This document shows, piece by piece, positions 22,282 to 32,560 of a DNA stretch of 64,000 nucleotides; the stretch's first letter is position 1, and every line of letters starts with the position of its first letter. The translations under genes were made by a program, and so were the position numbers. The stretch comes from Alligator mississippiensis (Eukaryota; Chordata; Crocodylia; Alligatoridae). The notes beneath the pieces are model-generated. The model had not been told where the DNA came from, did no database searches, and saw only the letters and a program-made list of their open reading frames with translations. Where the stretch lies: positions 304,684,956 to 304,748,955 of the forward strand of contig NC_081824.1 of NCBI RefSeq assembly GCF_030867095.1, in the 5' to 3' direction.

Positions 22282-23016
22282 TAAGCACAACATTAAGACT
22301 GAGATTTTGAACGCTCAGTCATAATGTTAAGATGAGAAAGATTAAAAGCCACTGCAGAACAGTTTAGCATTGTAGTCCTTCTGACTTCTTCATCTGACTG
22401 GGCAACCATTTCCAGACCTTCCATCATGTATTGGGTATGTACCATTGTAAAATTTCTAGTCACTTTCCCAAAACTACCTGGTGAAGTGGTTTTAATAGGA
22501 CCTCCCAAAGGAAAAATCCTTAAAACTGACCTGTTACAGTTGAGTTATAACTTTTCCATGCTGAGCACTATTAAGCAATCTGCCCTGAACTTGACTTGTT
22601 TTAGATGTTTTCCTCTATCTTTTTTGTGACTGAAGCTACACTCCCACTCACTAGCTTTTAAAAAAATAAATTAACACTTAATACTTAAGTGTCTTTCTCC
22701 ATTTCCTGTTGTAAGTCTAAATAAGCAAAATGTTTTTTTTCAATTAGGACATGTGGAGCTTAGAGGCTAGAAAGCAAATATCAAGTAATTGGTTCCACCA
22801 AGATGTTTTTTGTGTCTTTTGCTTCTGTCATAGAATTTGCATAGGATACAGATGGTAAAAGATTTCTTAAAGGACAACAGTGATCTGAATACAAGCTTTG
22901 AGGCAGATCTGCAGAGACTAGAAGGCCTTGAAAAAGAGATGCAGAGCCAGAAAATATCTCTAGGTGAGACCAAGAAAGAAAATCCTGAGGAGGAGACAAA
23001 TGAAGGCAAGTTTTGA
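13263..23016 (+). CDS. CXorf38: CXorf38 orthologue (putative HEPN-domain protein)
   Basis: Six coding exons give 325 aa, close to the human protein (319 aa, from memory) and matching it through the whole length: [12 protein letters not shown] in exon 1, GDVHWGNC in exon 2, [11 protein letters not shown] in exon 3, [14 protein letters not shown] in exon 4, SDWAV in exon 5. All introns are GT-AG and all junctions are phase 0. The start ATG at 13263 has a strong context (GAGCCATGGG) and aligns with the human N-terminus; an in-frame ATG at 13236 is less likely. Function is not established. Exon 2 has a Cys/His cluster (C73, C76, H86, H87, H95, C99). Residues 159-164 read R-N-E-L-M-H, the R-x4-H signature of HEPN ribonuclease-like domains, preceded by a helical region in exon 3. 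Exon 5 is acidic and predicted helical. I recall the family as Pfam DUF4559; the HEPN assignment is my inference. The gene converges with ATP6AP2, as in human. Confidence 0.93.
13505..13725. repeat. MITE-like repeat with GCAGAGCAG runs
   Basis: Purine-rich sequence with repeated GGGAGCAGAG/GCAGAGCAG units ending in GCTGATTTGTGGCACACCTG. The same unit series and end (GCTTAATTTGTGGCATACCTG) occur at 56700-56938, so this is a dispersed element. It begins about 40 bp inside CXorf38 intron 1. Confidence 0.5.
13995..14115 (+). repeat. Dispersed repeat, unclassified
   Basis: GGGTGAATCTGATATCTTTT then ATTAGACCAACTT, and CTTTCGGGTTCAAAAACCC. The first part recurs inverted at 53512-53560. I recognise this as a repeat seen widely in reptile genomes but cannot name its class safely. 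Confidence 0.5.
14116..15292. other. CXorf38 intron 1, unremarkable part
   Basis: AT-rich intron sequence; no gene or clear repeat recognised. Confidence 0.5.
15294..15513 (+). mobile_element. hAT-like MITE in CXorf38 intron 1
   Basis: About 220 bp with inverted ends: CAGTGGTTTTCAAACT on the left and AGTTTGAAAACCATT on the right. The interior has no protein. Such CAGTGGTT-ended elements belong to the hAT group. No clean 8-bp target duplication was seen. Confidence 0.6.
15514..16146. other. CXorf38 intron 1, 3' part
   Basis: Contains a poly(A) run at about 15571-15590 and ends in the pyrimidine-rich acceptor TTCTTCTTTGTAG. Nothing else recognised. Confidence 0.5.
16147..16281 (+). CDS. CXorf38: CXorf38 exon 2
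   Basis: 45 codons between acceptor TTTGTAG and donor GCAAAG|GTGTTT. It encodes CxxC, a His pair, and HWGNC followed by [10 protein letters not shown]. The spacing of Cys and His is suggestive of metal binding, which is inference. Confidence 0.92.
16282..16812. other. CXorf38 intron 2, 5' part
   Basis: AT-rich; nothing recognised. Confidence 0.5.
16813..17821. mobile_element. Long hAT-like element with GC-rich foldback interior
   Basis: About 1.0 kb in CXorf38 intron 2. The left end (CAGCTGTCTACAACATTTTC, then GGCTGTGGGCCAAAATGAC) and the inverted right end (CCAGCCTGTGGGCTGGATC) match both ends of the 203-bp element at 60185-60387. The interior is GC-rich and contains imperfect hairpins: one about 17180-17350, centred near 17265, and one about 17640-17760. 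The many short overlapping ORFs here on both strands are consequences of these palindromes. No clear target duplication was found. Confidence 0.6.
17822..18071. other. CXorf38 intron 2, 3' end
   Basis: AT-rich sequence leading to the acceptor TTTGGTAG. Confidence 0.5.
18072..18194 (+). CDS. CXorf38: CXorf38 exon 3
   Basis: 41 codons, acceptor TTGGTAG and donor AAAGAG|GTAAAA. Encodes AYMPRG, then [13 protein letters not shown] and CDHF, closely like human. Confidence 0.92.
18340..18489 (+). CDS. CXorf38: CXorf38 exon 4 (HEPN-type motif)
   Basis: 50 codons, acceptor CTCTTGAG and donor GAAAAG|GTAAAA. Carries the [14 protein letters not shown] block. The Arg codon is 18352-18354 and the His codon 18367-18369. 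Downstream WLKEF and KIQNLLNEF fit the last helix of a HEPN fold. Confidence 0.92.
18535..18790 (-). mobile_element. Old CR1 LINE fragment
   Basis: Degraded minus-strand CR1 3' half in CXorf38 intron 4. Recognisable blocks are GGTCCAGTCCCCTGCTATGG near the 3' end and the CCACTGGAATGCTGCTCCAG region that encodes the usual W-N-S-x-P segment. Confidence 0.6.
18791..20084. other. CXorf38 intron 4
   Basis: AT-rich intron sequence. The frame 19127-19525 (132 aa) has no recognisable protein and unlikely composition. Confidence 0.5.
20085..20158 (+). mobile_element. CR1 3'-end fragment
   Basis: Plus-strand CR1 tail in CXorf38 intron 4: GGACCCAATGATCTCATGAG, GGTCCCTTCCAGC and a GTGAATCTAT end. It ends about 70 bp before exon 5. 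Confidence 0.75.
20227..20409 (+). CDS. CXorf38: CXorf38 exon 5
   Basis: 61 codons, acceptor TCAAACAG and donor [21 protein letters not shown] is followed by an acidic stretch and a long helical segment ([18 protein letters not shown]), alike in human. Confidence 0.92.
20410..22833. other. CXorf38 intron 5
   Basis: AT-rich, 2.4 kb, with a poly(A) run at about 22252-22278. A short C/CA-rich patch at 20800-20960 is the only GC-richer part. No gene or firm repeat recognised. Confidence 0.5.
22834..23016 (+). CDS. CXorf38: CXorf38 exon 6, stop
   Basis: 60 codons plus TGA at 23014-23016, after acceptor [22 protein letters not shown] matches the human VKEFLRNNEDL region; the remaining acidic, Lys/Glu-rich tail is divergent. 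Possible AATAAA signals for the 3' UTR are at 23720-23725 and 23952-23957; which one is used is unknown. Confidence 0.88.
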   Translation, partial: NLHRIQMVKDFLKDNSDLNTSFEADLQRLEGLEKEMQSQKISLGETKKENPEEETNEGKF

Positions 23017-24217
23017 GAAAATGTATCTTCCCTCTATAGTATGCTGCCTTGAATGTTGCAGGGAAAATTTGTAAAAAATGTTCAGAGGGTTTTGCAGGGG
23101 GTTGGAGGACTTGTTTTATCCCAAGAGAGAACTATTTTGTTTCACTGACTGGGATGCCTTACTGAGCATCTCCCAGAGAGAGGCTACAGTAATGAATGGC
23201 AGTAACTACTGTATAAGGAGGACAGTGATAGCAGAACTTCCATGTAACAAGGACTCATCTGTTGTGACAATGAGCTGAGTATTGCAGTAGGTGGCACTTT
23301 TAAGATTTAAGATTTCTTTAATACAGAAATGGTCACATTTAGATTAAAAGAAAAAAGATGCTAACTGTGGGGACTTGCTCAATACAATGGATAACAGGTT
23401 AAAAACAATCAAAATACTTGAATGAGAAAAAAACACAACATTTGAATGGAGCTTGACTTGTCTTTGTTTAAATATAGCTTGTCCTTTAAAGAAAATTAAA
23501 CCTGTTGCATGAAAAACAACTTCAACTGTGAAACAGCAGAGTCTACATTTTGAAGAGGCGTTCTTGTGACTGAATGATTTGTCTAAGTTTGCTTTTTGTT
23601 TGTAAGCTTTGATTGTATGATTGCCCTGCATCTTGTTTTAAGGGCTGTGGTTCTCAGTGGTTTTAGACTTAAGGCACCCCTCCATAATTTTTCTGAATTT
23701 AGTGGCATCCCTTTTAAAAAATAAATTTCATTTATTTTTTGACTACAGAAAAATAATAGAGGAGTTCTTCCATTGCAAAGATCTCAAAGAGACATCAAGA
23801 GGTCAGAATGTTTTGGACACTATGGATTCCTATTTGATCTCTCTGGGTTTATCTGGTGAATCATGTGTAGGTGTTTGCACACCTAACAGTGCTCATGTTG
23901 CAGCACCCTCATGGCACCCTGCTTAAGAATTGCTGCTTTTGGGCCTCAAAGAATAAACTTGAAGAATGGATTGTTGTGAAATTGACTTTTTACAATTTTG
24001 AAACTTTTGTGGGCACTAGTAATTATGTTTCTTGGAAGAAGGTCTTGTGTTTTTTTCAGTTCGGTAAGAAGAACTGTAACGATAGCCAGGAAGCAAATGG
24101 CAAACTTGAAAGGTTTGATACTATAGAAGTGTGGAAGACTGTGAGGGAACAGAGATGAGTCACTGATTCTGTGCTTCTCCCAATCTGTTAAAATGAAGTA
24201 TGGTATTTTCTCACATA
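23017..24217. other. CXorf38 3' UTR and intergenic
   Basis: Probably includes the 3' UTR. A stretch around 23645-23935 (GCTGTGGTTCTCAGTGG at the left, TAAGAATTGCTGC at the right) has the look of an old hAT-like MITE. No coding potential is evident. Confidence 0.4.
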
Positions 24218-24600
24218 AGCACATAAGAATTGCCATTTTCTGGGTCAGAACATAGGTCTGTCTTACCCAATATCCTGTGTCTCACAGTGGTAGAGAATGG
24301 ATGCTGAAAGGGGAAGTAAATTGGGGATGACTAGGTTTTTTTTCCCCCACTGTTCCTCTCTCATTTCCTGCCTCCAGCATTTAAGGTCTAGGAAGCTCTA
24401 ATTCAGAGGCCATATCCCTGACTGCCATGCTCATGGCCTCCAAAGATTTGTCCAGTCCCTTTTTGAATCTGGCTAAACCATCAGCTCCCACAATATCTGG
24501 TGGCAATGATTTCCACATTTTAATGACATGCTGTGTGGAAAAGAACTTCCATTCAGAGTGCCTTGAGTCTCGCCTATGACATGCCCCCAACTAAATTACA
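24218..24600 (-). mobile_element. Old CR1 (L3-like) LINE fragment
   Basis: Minus-strand degraded CR1. ACATAAGAATTGCCATTTTC then TGGGTCAGA is the typical 3' end of an old turtle/crocodilian CR1 group. The frame 24590-24381 retains KMWKSLP and the ARFKKGLDKSLE tail. Confidence 0.7.
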
Positions 24601-25224
24601 CACATTAGTTCTGAAAGGCAGAGTGAAGAAAAGGTTTTTCCAGAGTTATGACTGCATAGAGCAAGAATAGAGCCTAATCTTCAGTAGGCTTTCTCCCCCT
24701 TCCTGCTTAACTACAGCTGAAACCCTAGCTACTTCTGAAGAGCGGTCTCTGTGGAGAGAGCTATGGTTTTGAAAAAAGCTAGAGTCTCCAGGGTTGTGAA
24801 ATAGCAAGAGAGAGACCAGGAACAACTAGATGGCAAAACTGAACTAAGAAAGGTTACCTTGGTTAGTGAAACATAGAGATTGTTAAAAAGGAGATGATAA
24901 TTATTAGCACTTATGGAGTGAAGAACAATGGGCTATTACATCAGTTGAACCCAAAGCTGCCTAAACAGTAATACCACAACCACTGCACTGTAGAGCAGAA
25001 ATCAAACAAGGATGTGTCTAGCCACAGGCAAAAAAGCAGCTTCCCGCTTAATACATGCACCCCAATTTGGGGGCGGGGACAGACAGGGGGAGGGAGGGAG
25101 TGATTTTTTTTGGAGAAATGGTGCATGTTGTATGTGAGAAGCAGAATGGAGGCACTGAGCAGCTAGCTGCAAGAGATGTAGTCAAAGTATGTCAGTTTCA
25201 ATCCAGAATGTTACTGTTTAAAAC
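24601..25224. other. Intergenic, nothing recognised
   Basis: Unique-looking sequence with no coding potential. A GGGGGAGGGAGGGAG run lies at about 25085-25100. Confidence 0.4.
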
Positions 25225-25410
25225 AGGGGTGGGTAAAATGCGGCCTGTGGGCTGGACGCGGCCTGCCAGGCCATTCTATCTGTCCTGCAGGGCCCCTAAA
25301 AAATTTAGAAAATTAATATTTATCTGCCCCTTACTGCCTGTCATGTGGCCCTTGATGGGTTGCCAAAACTCGGTAAGCAGCCCTCCTCCCAAAATAATTG
25401 CCCGCCCCAG
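25225..25410 (+). mobile_element. hAT-like MITE, complete short copy
   Basis: 186 bp. The left end is AGGGGTGGGTAAAATGCGGC and the right end AATTGCCCGCCCCAG. Flanking 8-mers TTTAAAAC (25217-25224) and TGTAAAAC (25411-25418) agree at 7 of 8, a decayed hAT target duplication. It is the short relative of the element at 47292-49777 and of the half copy at 1-100. Confidence 0.75.
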
Positions 25411-25831
25411 TGTAAAACCACAGTACTATTTTGGATTTGGATTTAATAGCATTTTTTTGCAAGTACAATGTTCAAGAAACCTTCGCTGATACCTGTGGAC
25501 ACCATTTAATACTGGCAAAGATGTCATGAAGCCCAAAGGCAGACAATTTTTTTTATTTCTTATTTTGCACCTTTTATCTTAAATAGCAGAAGTCATCAAA
25601 GTCAGTTTCAGTTTTGTGAAGTCAGTTTCATTCTCTGCTTCCTAGGTGCTAAACTGTTTCTGATACCATTTTTGCATAGATATTCCATGTACCTGTTTCT
25701 ACCACCTGTATTTTTTTTTTTAGTAACAGTATTTTTAAAATGCAAATGACCTTGTCTTAGGTTTTGTAAAATTTCATTTTTACAAAATGTAAACGTTAAA
25801 GCACATTTTCACTTGGCAATATTGTTTGAAG

Positions 25832-26088
25832 CAGGGGTGTCAAACTCACCCAGTGCCCTCTTCCCCCCACCGTGCCCCTGGCTGGATCCAGACTGTGAGG
25901 CTCCTCTTAGATCAGTTCTAGACATGGTGGCAGGGTTAGTGTCCCTACTGGGGCTCCATACCTTTAGATTTTGGTAGCTAGCCCCACCCCTACTCCTGAA
26001 TTCCCTTCTTTTCTAGGAGCCATGTGGGCCAGACAACACAACTTGGTGTGATGAATCTGACCCATGGGCGGTCTGTTTGACACCTCTG
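25832..26088 (+). mobile_element. hAT-like MITE
   Basis: 257 bp with 14-bp inverted ends, CAGGGGTGTCAAAC on the left and GTTTGACACCTCTG on the right (13 of 14 complementary). The interior carries the GTGGGCCAGA and AATCTGACCCATGGG motifs usual in such hAT elements. Confidence 0.7.
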
Positions 26089-26217
26089 CTTTAAAATATG
26101 GCAGCAATAAAATTATATCTTGTCTCCTAACTTCTACCACTAATTTTTAATAGTTTTATTAATAAAATAATAAAAAAAATATTATAAATGTGTAATATCA
26201 ATGTTTCCACTTATTGT

Positions 26218-26277
26218 TATTTATCCCTATAATCCTGTAAAGGAGAATATTTATCCCTATAATCCTGTAAAGGAGAA
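26218..26277 (+). repeat. 30-bp tandem duplication at CR1 5' end
   Basis: Two exact copies of a 30-bp segment (TATTTATCCCTATAATCC start, AAGGAGAA end) at 26218-26247 and 26248-26277. The last eight bases, AAGGAGAA, are also present at this point of the CR1 sequence (compare 12190-12202), so the junction has microhomology. Confidence 0.9.
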
Positions 26278-27040
26278 ATGCAAAGTGCTGCACCTAGGGA
26301 GGAAAAATGTCCAGCATACCTACTGCCTAGGAAATGACCTGGTTGGTGGCATGGAAGTGGAAAGGGATCTTGGAGTCCTAGTGGACTCCAAGATGAACAT
26401 GAGTCGGCAGTGTGACGAAGCCATCAGAAAAGCTAATGGCACTTTATCGTGCATCAGCAGATGCATGACGAATAGATCCAAGGAGGTGATACTTCCCCTC
26501 TATCGGGCGCTGGTCAGACCGCAGTTGGAGTACTGCATGCAATTCTGGACACCGCACTTCAAGAGGGATGTGGATAACCTGGAGAGGGTCCAGAGAAGGG
26601 CCACTCGTATGGTTAAGGGCTTGCAGGCCAAGCCCTACAAGGAGAGAGACTAGAGAACCTGGACCTTTTCAGCCTCTGCAAGAGAAGGTTGAGAGGCAAC
26701 CTTGTGGCTGCCTGTAAGTTCATCATGGGGGCACAGAAGGGAATTGGTGAGTATTTATTCACCAAGATGCCCCCGGGGGTTACAAGAAATAATGGCCACA
26801 AGCTAGCAGAGAGCAGATTTAGACTGAACATTAGGAAGAACTTCTTCACAGTTCGAGTGGCCAAGGTCTGGAATGGGCTCCCAAGGGAGGTGGTGCTCTC
26901 CCCTACCCTGGGGGTCTTCAAGAGGAGGTTGGATATGCATCTAGCTGGGGTCATCTAGACCCAGCACTCTTTCCTGCCTATGCAGGGGGTCGGACTCGAT
27001 GATCTATTGAGGTCCCTTGTGACCCTAACATCTATGAATC
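26273..27040 (+). mobile_element. CR1 LINE 3' part
   Basis: Young 5'-truncated CR1, closely related to the 2790 and 12107 copies. Frames 26201-26653 and 26689-26958 cover the C-terminal RT part. An in-frame stop arises near 26653 (AGAGACTAG), owing to an added two or so bases relative to the 12107 copy. The 3' end is GGTCGGACTCGATGATCTAT and CATCTATGAATCC. Confidence 0.9.
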
Positions 27041-28976
27041 CTTTTTTGTGCCCTAATAGGGTCTTTTAGGTTTCTGACTGACTTCCAAATTTTGGGAACC
27101 GCCAGAGTTTGCCAGCCTGACTTTTATTACAATAGGTGAACCAGCTGTTCAGGGTGGATAATACTCTTTTTCCAGAATTAAAAAAAAAAGGTTATTTCAG
27201 GACTTCATATAGTTTTGATGAATCTCTGTTCTCTTTATAAAATAGGGTCTTGAGATTTCGAGATGACAGTGATGCGCCCTTACTGATGTCTCTTGATTTC
27301 AAGCTGGCTTTAAAAACACCTGACACTTAAAACATGAGCACAGCAATTCCAAGTGCTCACTTTAGAACAAAGGTTTAAGGTGATGGAAGCTTGCTCATAG
27401 AGCTCAATAGGAGGAGATCCTAGCTCCTAATTACAGTTCTGTTAAATCATAAACATTTGAATGCAAGAATAATTGGCACGTTTTTTTTTAGTGCACCAGT
27501 GGACAGAGATGACAACAATAGAGTCTTCGGATTTGACAGAGCTCTCTGATCTGTTTAAAGGGTTTTGAGTTTCCTGCTGATGCTTTCCATAACCAAGCTT
27601 TTGACAATATTCTGGACTGACTTGCTTTCCTGTTTGTATAATAGTTAAAGTTGGTTTTCAGGTTAGGGGTCTTCTAAATAGTGTAACACACTATATACAC
27701 ATACTGCTATAGAGTTCCTTCTTCTGTCAGTTCTTTGACTTAAGCACCATAAGAGACTACTAAAAGGAAGGGACTGAGCAGGTATATAGAAATCAACCAG
27801 CACTGAAGGTTTCATTTGCCAGTGCTCCCTTAATGAAATATAACCTTTACTTTTTTATGAAGCATATAATATTGACCAAATACATACATTTCTTGGCTGG
27901 TGTTTTGGCAAAATGTATTTTTCAGGCATTTGACATTCGGTGGAATGGAAAACCATCTCTAAGAGAGCAAATTATGTTCAAGAAGAAGAAAAATCCTGAT
28001 ACATCAGAACCTGTCAGAGTATAGGCGACTGGTAGGGTGGTCGCGGGGGGGCGGCGGCACCTCCAGTTTCTATGGGCGGCTGCCACCACCCCCCTCCCCA
28101 GCTCCTGGCTTCTGCAAGCGGTCACCACTCACCACCCTGCTGCTGCCCACAAACTGTGCCCCCCCAAGTCTCAGGAGGCACCTGTCACCCATGTGTCAGA
28201 ATCCTGGTTCCAGAAAATTTTGATCTTTTTTGATATCTAGTTTATTGAAGTCATTAGATTTAAAAAAAAGCAAAGGAGAGAATATTTCTGATCTCACACT
28301 CGGAATCTAATGTAAAGGGATCAAAAACTGAGCTTCAACTCTGTATGCATATGATCGATATGGCAAGTTCGTGTTCCACAAAATCTAATTAAAAAATAAA
28401 AATAAAATAGAAAAAATTTCTTATCTCTCATGACAGCATAACCTGCCGCAGATTCTAAGTGCAGAAAATGAAGCAATGATTCAGCAAGGTGTGACACCCT
28501 CCTGCCCCCAACACACAGAGAATGCAGACAGATGTAACAATTGAAATGCTTCTAAGTGAAACACACTTAGAAATGTTTCAAAAATAAATAGTTTCAGCCA
28601 GGGGTCAGATGTACCACCTCTGTGAAGTTTTCCAGTCTGCAATGTTTTTAAATGTTGCAGCTTCCAATTGCATTAGCCTCCCTTGCCACCATACACACTT
28701 TCACAGGGAAAGAAGAGAGGTGAGCAGGAGACCTGAAATGGAGAGGTAAATGGGAGATGGGGGCAGTGGGGGCTCCCTGCTGTCATATGATAGGATAGAA
28801 AGCTGTCATCAGTTGGTGCTTGAATATAGATGCAGCTTAACTGGTCATCCTACTTGTCCCAGAACATGTTTCTTAATAACTTATTTCAGGCTGATTTTAA
28901 TGGATACTCTTTCTCATTCCAACTTCAAAGCATTGTTTATCAGTGTCTATTTGAGGCAGAGCCACTGGGTGGAAAG
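27041..28976. other. Intergenic, nothing firm
   Basis: AT-rich, with one GC-rich patch at about 28020-28200 (GGTCGCGGGGGGGCGGCGGC) that looks like an inserted, unidentified repeat. The frame 27833-28024 has no recognisable product. Confidence 0.4.
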
Positions 28977-30790
28977 AATCATAGAAAATTACGTTTGGAA
29001 GTGACCTCAGGAGGTCATTCAGTCCAACCCCCTGCTCAAAGCAGGACCAGCCTCAAATAGAGCATCCCAGCAAAACCTTGGTCTAGCCGGATCTTAAAAA
29101 CGTCCAAGGATGGAGATTCCACCACCCCTCTGGGTAACCTTTTCCAGTGTTTTATTATCCTCCTAGTGAGAGAATTCTTCCTAATATCTAACCTAAACTT
29201 TCCTTGCTGCAATTTGAGAACATTGCTCCTTCTGTCATCTTCCACTGCTGAGAACAGTCTAGCTCCATCCTTTTTTGAGCCCCCCTTTAGGTAGTTGAAG
29301 GCTGCTATTAAATCTCCTCTCAGTCTTCTCTAGACTAAATAAGCCCAGTTCCCTCAGCTTCTCATATGACTCAGCCCAGGAACCATTTTCATTGCTCTCC
29401 ACTGGACACTCCAATTGGTCCACATCCTTGCTGAATAGAGTGGAAATAAATCACTTCCCTGGACCTACTGGCAACACATCTACCAATGCAGCCCAGTATG
29501 CTGTTAGCCTTCTTGGTAAGAAGGGCACACTGTTGGCTCATATTCAGCATATTGTCCTCCGTAACCCCCAGGTCCATTTCTGCAGAGCTGCTGCCGAGCC
29601 AGTCAGCTCCCAGCCTGTATTGATGCATGGGATTGTTTCATTTTAAATGCAGAACTTTGCACTTGTCCTTGTTGAACCTCATGAGATTCCTTTTGGCCCA
29701 ATCCTCCAATTTGTCTAGGTCACTCTGAATCCTAGCCCTACCATCCAGAATATCTACTATGCCCCCAGCTTGGTGTCATCTGCAAACTTGCTGAGGGTGC
29801 ACTCTGCCAGTTTCCAGGTTGTTGGTGAAGATATTGAACAAAACTGGCCCCAAGACTGACTCCTGGGACACTCCACGTGATACTGGCTGCCAACTAGACA
29901 TTGAGCCATTGACAGTACAACCCTCTGAGCCCAATCCTCTAACCAATTTTCTATCCACCTTACAGTCCATTCATCCTGCCCATACTTCCTTACCTTGCCT
30001 GCAAAGATGTTGTGGGAGACCGTATCAAAAGCTTTGCTAAAATCAAGGTACACCACATCCACTAGTCTCCGTGCAGCCACAGAGCCAGTCACCTCATCAT
30101 AGAAGGCAATCAGGTTGATCAGGCACAACTTGCCCTTGGTGAATCCATGCTGACTGTTCCCAGTCACTTTCTTCTCCACCAAGTGCTTTGAGATGGATTC
30201 CTTGAGGACCTGCTCCATGATTTTTCCATGAGGTGATGCTGACTTATCTGTAGTTCCCTGGATCCTCCTTTTTCCCTTTCTTAAATATGGGCACTATGTT
30301 TGCCCTTTTCCAATCATCCAGAACTTCTCCCAGTCGCCATGAGTTTTCAAAGACAACAGCCAGCAGCTAGCAACCACATCAGCAAACTCTCAGCACTCTT
30401 AGATGAGAGTGCCATCTGGCCCCATGGACTTGTACATGGCCAGGTTTTCTAAACAGTTGTAACTTATTCTTTCACTGCTGCTGGCTGCTACCCTCCTCAC
30501 CAAACTCTGCTACCTGGTGCAGTAGTCTGGGGGCTGACCTTGCCTGTAAAGACTGTGGTAAAATGGCATTGAGTACTTCAGCCTTTTCTGCATCCTCTGT
30601 CACTAGGTTGCCTCCCCCAGTCAGCAAGGGACCAACACTTTCCCTGTTCTTCCTCTTGCTACTGCCATACTTGTAAAAACCCTTCTTGTTACCTTTCACA
30701 TCCCTTGCTAGCTGCAAGTCCAATTGCACCTTGGCCTTCCTGATTGAATCCCTCCATGCCCAAGTAATACTCTTATACTCCTAGTAAAGG
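28977..30790 (-). mobile_element. CR1 LINE, long but degraded copy
   Basis: 1.8-kb minus-strand CR1 from an older subfamily. The 3' end near 28977 carries AATCATAGAAAATTACG, and GTCCAACCCCCTGCTC follows. Frames 30218-29757 ([17 protein letters not shown] and FADDTKL), 29245-29036 and 30729-30472 show reverse transcriptase and the preceding region, separated by frame changes and stops. 5'-truncated near 30790. Confidence 0.88.
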
Positions 30791-31714
30791 GTGTAGTGAG
30801 GAGGATTGCTCCCTGGACTATCATCAAGGGCTGTCTATGGAACTGTTCTCTGGAACATTTCCTGGGTCTACGGATTCACAGCATCAGCGTCTCTGCTGTA
30901 TTTAACCTATATCAGGTGAGGCAAACACCATGGAAGTCTGTCTAGCTAAAGGTAAATTTACCAGCTAAAGCCTTCACGGTACTATTCCTCAGCATGACAA
31001 ATGTGGTGATTCTCTACCCCTCCTGTCATAAGGGGCTACACTCATGGGTGTTTCCCTGAACACACTGCACCTTATGGATGTAAATTTGTCACTGCAAGAT
31101 GACCTGTATTCACTTACAAAGAAATGATCACAACTGTCTTATCAGGGAGAAATGCCAATACTACAGAACTGGTGTGTGTGTCTGCAAAGCAGATATCTAG
31201 GGAAGCTTTGAAGTAATGGAATTAGGCTCCACATAAAAAGGGTAGGAGAGATGCCAACAAGCCAGTGCTTTCTTAGATCTAATGCCAGCAAGCTGCTAAA
31301 TTAAAGGTTATAGACTCTTGCTCAGCTCGAGTTCAATGTATAGGAGGGATCTAAGGGCTATATTTAGTTAGTTTCTCCCATTACAAATACAGTTATCTGT
31401 ATAAAGCCCTTTTATTGCAGAATCAGTCACAACTAATTTTTTATTTTCAGTCTATTCCTTGTTTTACAAGACAACATTATTCTTCATTAGGGTGCAAGTC
31501 TTTCCCTTACACTATGCATTCTTTAGTGTCATGGGTGGGAACTTGTGGATAAAAAACTTGATGTTTCCTCTCAGGACAAAATGTTAGCCAGTCTCCTCTG
31601 ATTACAATATTCATTTTTGAGGTGGATGCAAATCTCTTTATGTCAAGACACTGGAAGTTCCCATTTTCTACCTTCAGTTCCACTGAAAGCAAACCTGACT
31701 TTTCACTGGACCCA
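30791..31714. other. Intergenic, nothing recognised
   Basis: No coding potential or clear repeat. Confidence 0.4.
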
Positions 31715-32560
31715 TAAATTATTATGGAGAAGTAGGGCTGAAAGGGATCTCAAGAGGTCATCTAGTGCAACTCTCTGCCTGAGACAGGACCATCCCTGTC
31801 CAAATCATAATCTAAACTCTACACAAAACTATGGTCAACTTCAACACAACATAGACCCAATGACCTAATCTGTCACAGGTAAAGCAGAGGAACCCTGGCA
31901 GTCAATGTCCTGCTTCTACAGAATATTGTCAATATATACTCAAGAGATCTGAGGTGCCTCCCCACACACTCTAGAGGAAGGCAAACCCCCCCCCCCCCAG
32001 TCCATACCAATCCAACCATGAGGTAAAATTCCTTCCTGACCCCAAATACAGCAATTGATCTAACCCCAAGCAGAGGGACAAGACCCTCCAGCCTGGGGCT
32101 TTGCTTCCAGCAGGAGCATTAAGCACACCTCAGTCTAAGGCCCCAGCTTTGGCTGTAGCCAACACCCAATGTCACTGGGAAACCTTAAAAAACACCCAGA
32201 AGCATTTAGCAGAAAAAAGGGGGCGGGGGAGGGAGACAGCAACCAGCAAAGCTCAAATGGATGGGAAAAACAGACTGAGCTACACCTAGATCACCCTCAA
32301 TCAATAGCTGTTCAGCCTCATTTTGAACACCTCCAGTGAGATGTTAGAGCAATCACTTCCCATTGTTCAGCATGTGTGTCCTGAAGGGGAACCCAAGAAA
32401 AGTGTTTTCCTTTTCTCCCCTCTTATCACAAAGCTTTCAATATATTCTTTCAGATGTCGGACTGTCTTCCTTCCTTATGACTTAAAACAGTGCCAGGAGG
32501 ACTTCCAGATCTTGAAGTGTTGCCAGTCTGACATAGACACATTCAAGTTATGGGTAAGAA
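31715..32560 (-). mobile_element. Old CR1 LINE 3' region
   Basis: Minus-strand CR1 end at about 31715 (GAAAGGGATCTCAAGAGGTC and ATCTAGTGC), followed by a long degraded 3' untranslated part with a C(14) run at 31987-32000. Near 32310-32420 it reads ATTTTGAACACCTCCAGTG, the usual C-terminal CR1 block. Confidence 0.6.

Noticed and set aside
27833-28024. 63-aa ORF ending in a Lys-rich segment
   Set aside because: Short, preceded by AT-rich sequence, and followed by an unidentified GC-rich insertion; no homology recognised.
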